DNA from: JBBIWA01 sp037439425 | Lineage (GTDB): Bacteria > Acidobacteriota > Blastocatellia > RBC074 | Length of the DNA stretch: 16,999 nucleotides | Direction: 5' to 3' | Assembly: GCA_037439425.1 (NCBI GenBank) | Contig: JBBIWA010000102.1 | Coordinates: forward strand, 1-16,999 | In this document: in pieces, positions 16,485 to 16,999 of the stretch | How the letters are laid out: each line of letters begins with the position of its first letter | Position numbering within the stretch: position 1 is the first letter of the stretch | Program-made: the position numbers and the translations under genes | Notes under the pieces: generated by a model | Database searches by the model: none | What the model saw: the letters and a program-made list of their open reading frames with translations, nothing else | Told to the model about the DNA's origin: nothing

Positions 16485-16513
16485 GCCTCACGGTCGTTTG
16501 TTGGCCGTGAGGC
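16485..16513. repeat. Perfect 9-bp inverted repeat hairpin
   Basis: GCCTCACGG (16485-16493) and CCGTGAGGC (16505-16513) with an 11-base loop. No U-tract follows on the plus strand. It immediately follows the 6-bp TTCTCC/GGAGAA hairpin at 16466-16480, extending the run of palindromes. Confidence 0.6.
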
Positions 16514-16697
16514 TCGATTCTTGCCGCATGTGAAGGATCACCTACCTGCTTTCAGCACAGGTCAAGAGGAAGTGCGCTCGCAGCTAGGGAAGAGCGCAAG
16601 CGGTGATCGGGGCGCCTGGGGAGTCGCCAGTCTGGATTCAATCACCGGCAAGAGAGAAACTACGAGATGTTAATTGCCGCCGGACGGGTGCACGTCT

Positions 16698-16999
16698 TTA
16701 TTGTAGGGTGAAAAAGGAGTAAGGATCGGTGGTGAGCCCCGGTGGGGGCCTCAGATGATAGCGAGTCTGAGCCAGGGCGGGTGGGTCCAGGTCTGGAGAG
16801 CCTAAGGCCGCTCCGGCCGGAGCTGGTGGGATGGCGGGCGGGAGCTTCCTCTCCACCAGCGCCCCTAGCGGGGCTAAGTACATGTTTGCATAAATACGGT
16901 GACGTATGTTGACAGCAGCATCCAACGCCTCATTCCGAGCGAATCCCCAAGCGGTCGAGAAGTTGATGGAGATCATCGCGTGTAAACTTCCATTGAAAG
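16698..16999 (-). pseudogene. C-terminal end of a minus-strand frame resembling a decayed TnpB (IS605/IS1341 family)
   Basis: The minus frame is open from the window edge to a TAA at 16698-16700, giving about 100 residues with an unseen N-terminus. Residues encoded near 16894-16950 read WGFARNEALDAAVNIRHR, which resembles the final RuvC/zinc-ribbon end of TnpB proteins (CGFARNADLxAAxNI). The expected cysteines appear as Ser and Trp, and the catalytic Asp place is altered to Ala with a neighbouring Glu, so if the homology is real the protein is probably inactive. The tail is rich in Pro and Ala and its DNA is full of GC palindromes, so part of it may be non-coding element end. Recognition is by eye on a short motif and could be chance. 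Confidence 0.35.
16736..16874. repeat. Cluster of GC-rich palindromes near the TnpB-like end
   Basis: GCCCC-GGTG-GGGGC at 16736-16749, the exact 14-base palindrome GCTCCGGCCGGAGC at 16810-16823, and GCCCC-TAGC-GGGGC at 16861-16874. Known IS605-family elements carry subterminal hairpins, and their guide (omega) RNA overlaps the 3' end of tnpB. These could be such structures, but that is inference. Confidence 0.45.

Larger units (their letters stand above)
16085..16697. other. Gene-poor intergenic region with several inverted repeats
   Basis: No convincing gene in about 610 bases. Contents seen: an 8-bp inverted repeat CCTCCACC/GGTGGAGG (16165-16172 and 16212-16219, 39-base spacer), two dispersed palindrome copies, a TTCTCC-GCA-GGAGAA hairpin (16466-16480), and a 9-bp stem at 16485-16513. 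An 89-codon plus-strand frame (16404-16673) has no recognisable family and begins inside a palindrome, so it is left out as a gene. Confidence 0.6.

Noticed and set aside
16404..16673. 89-codon plus-strand frame in the right intergenic region
   Set aside because: It starts inside a palindromic repeat, lacks a ribosome site and resembles no family I know.

Overview
The window reads as one strand of respiratory genes from a Gram-negative bacterium, followed by one unrelated gene on the other strand and a repeat-rich, gene-poor right end. Nine plus-strand genes (145-14358) form a probable operon. They are a GltD-type NAD(P)/FAD/Fe-S oxidoreductase, a Rieske protein, a split cytochrome b (b6 part and subunit IV part), an octaheme cytochrome c, a molybdopterin catalytic subunit of about 1146 residues, its four-cluster Fe-S beta subunit, a haem-b gamma subunit of the ethylbenzene-dehydrogenase type, and an open frame joining a TorD/NarJ-type chaperone to an outer-membrane beta-barrel. 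Gaps of about 130, 300, 170 and 115 bases interrupt the series, so it could be transcribed in more than one unit.

The molybdoenzyme belongs to the type II DMSO-reductase family. From memory its alpha and beta subunits look most like the periplasm-facing nitrite oxidoreductase (NXR) of Nitrospira and anammox bacteria, not the cytoplasm-facing NarGH of proteobacteria. Alpha has a Tat signal, beta has none, and gamma has a lipoprotein signal, which points to a periplasmic complex tethered to a membrane by a lipid. No NarI-like membrane quinol oxidase is present. The neighbouring Rieske/cytochrome b complex and octaheme cytochrome could pass electrons between the quinone pool and the enzyme. The NAD(P) oxidoreductase encoded with the bc genes resembles arrangements known in anammox bacteria, where coupling of bc complexes to NAD(P) has been proposed. 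Direction (nitrite oxidation, nitrate reduction, or another oxyanion) cannot be decided from sequence alone.

The minus-strand gene (14408-16084) is a secreted amidohydrolase of the N-acyl-D-amino-acid deacylase type that has lost the usual HxH metal motif. From about 16085 to the right edge there are inverted repeats, two copies of a palindrome that also sits upstream of the gamma gene, and, at the edge, the end of a minus-strand frame that looks like a decayed TnpB C-terminus.

The organism is most likely an Acidobacteriota member or similar. This is a low-to-moderate confidence inference from the amidohydrolase type and the dispersed palindromes. No rRNA, tRNA or CRISPR array was seen.
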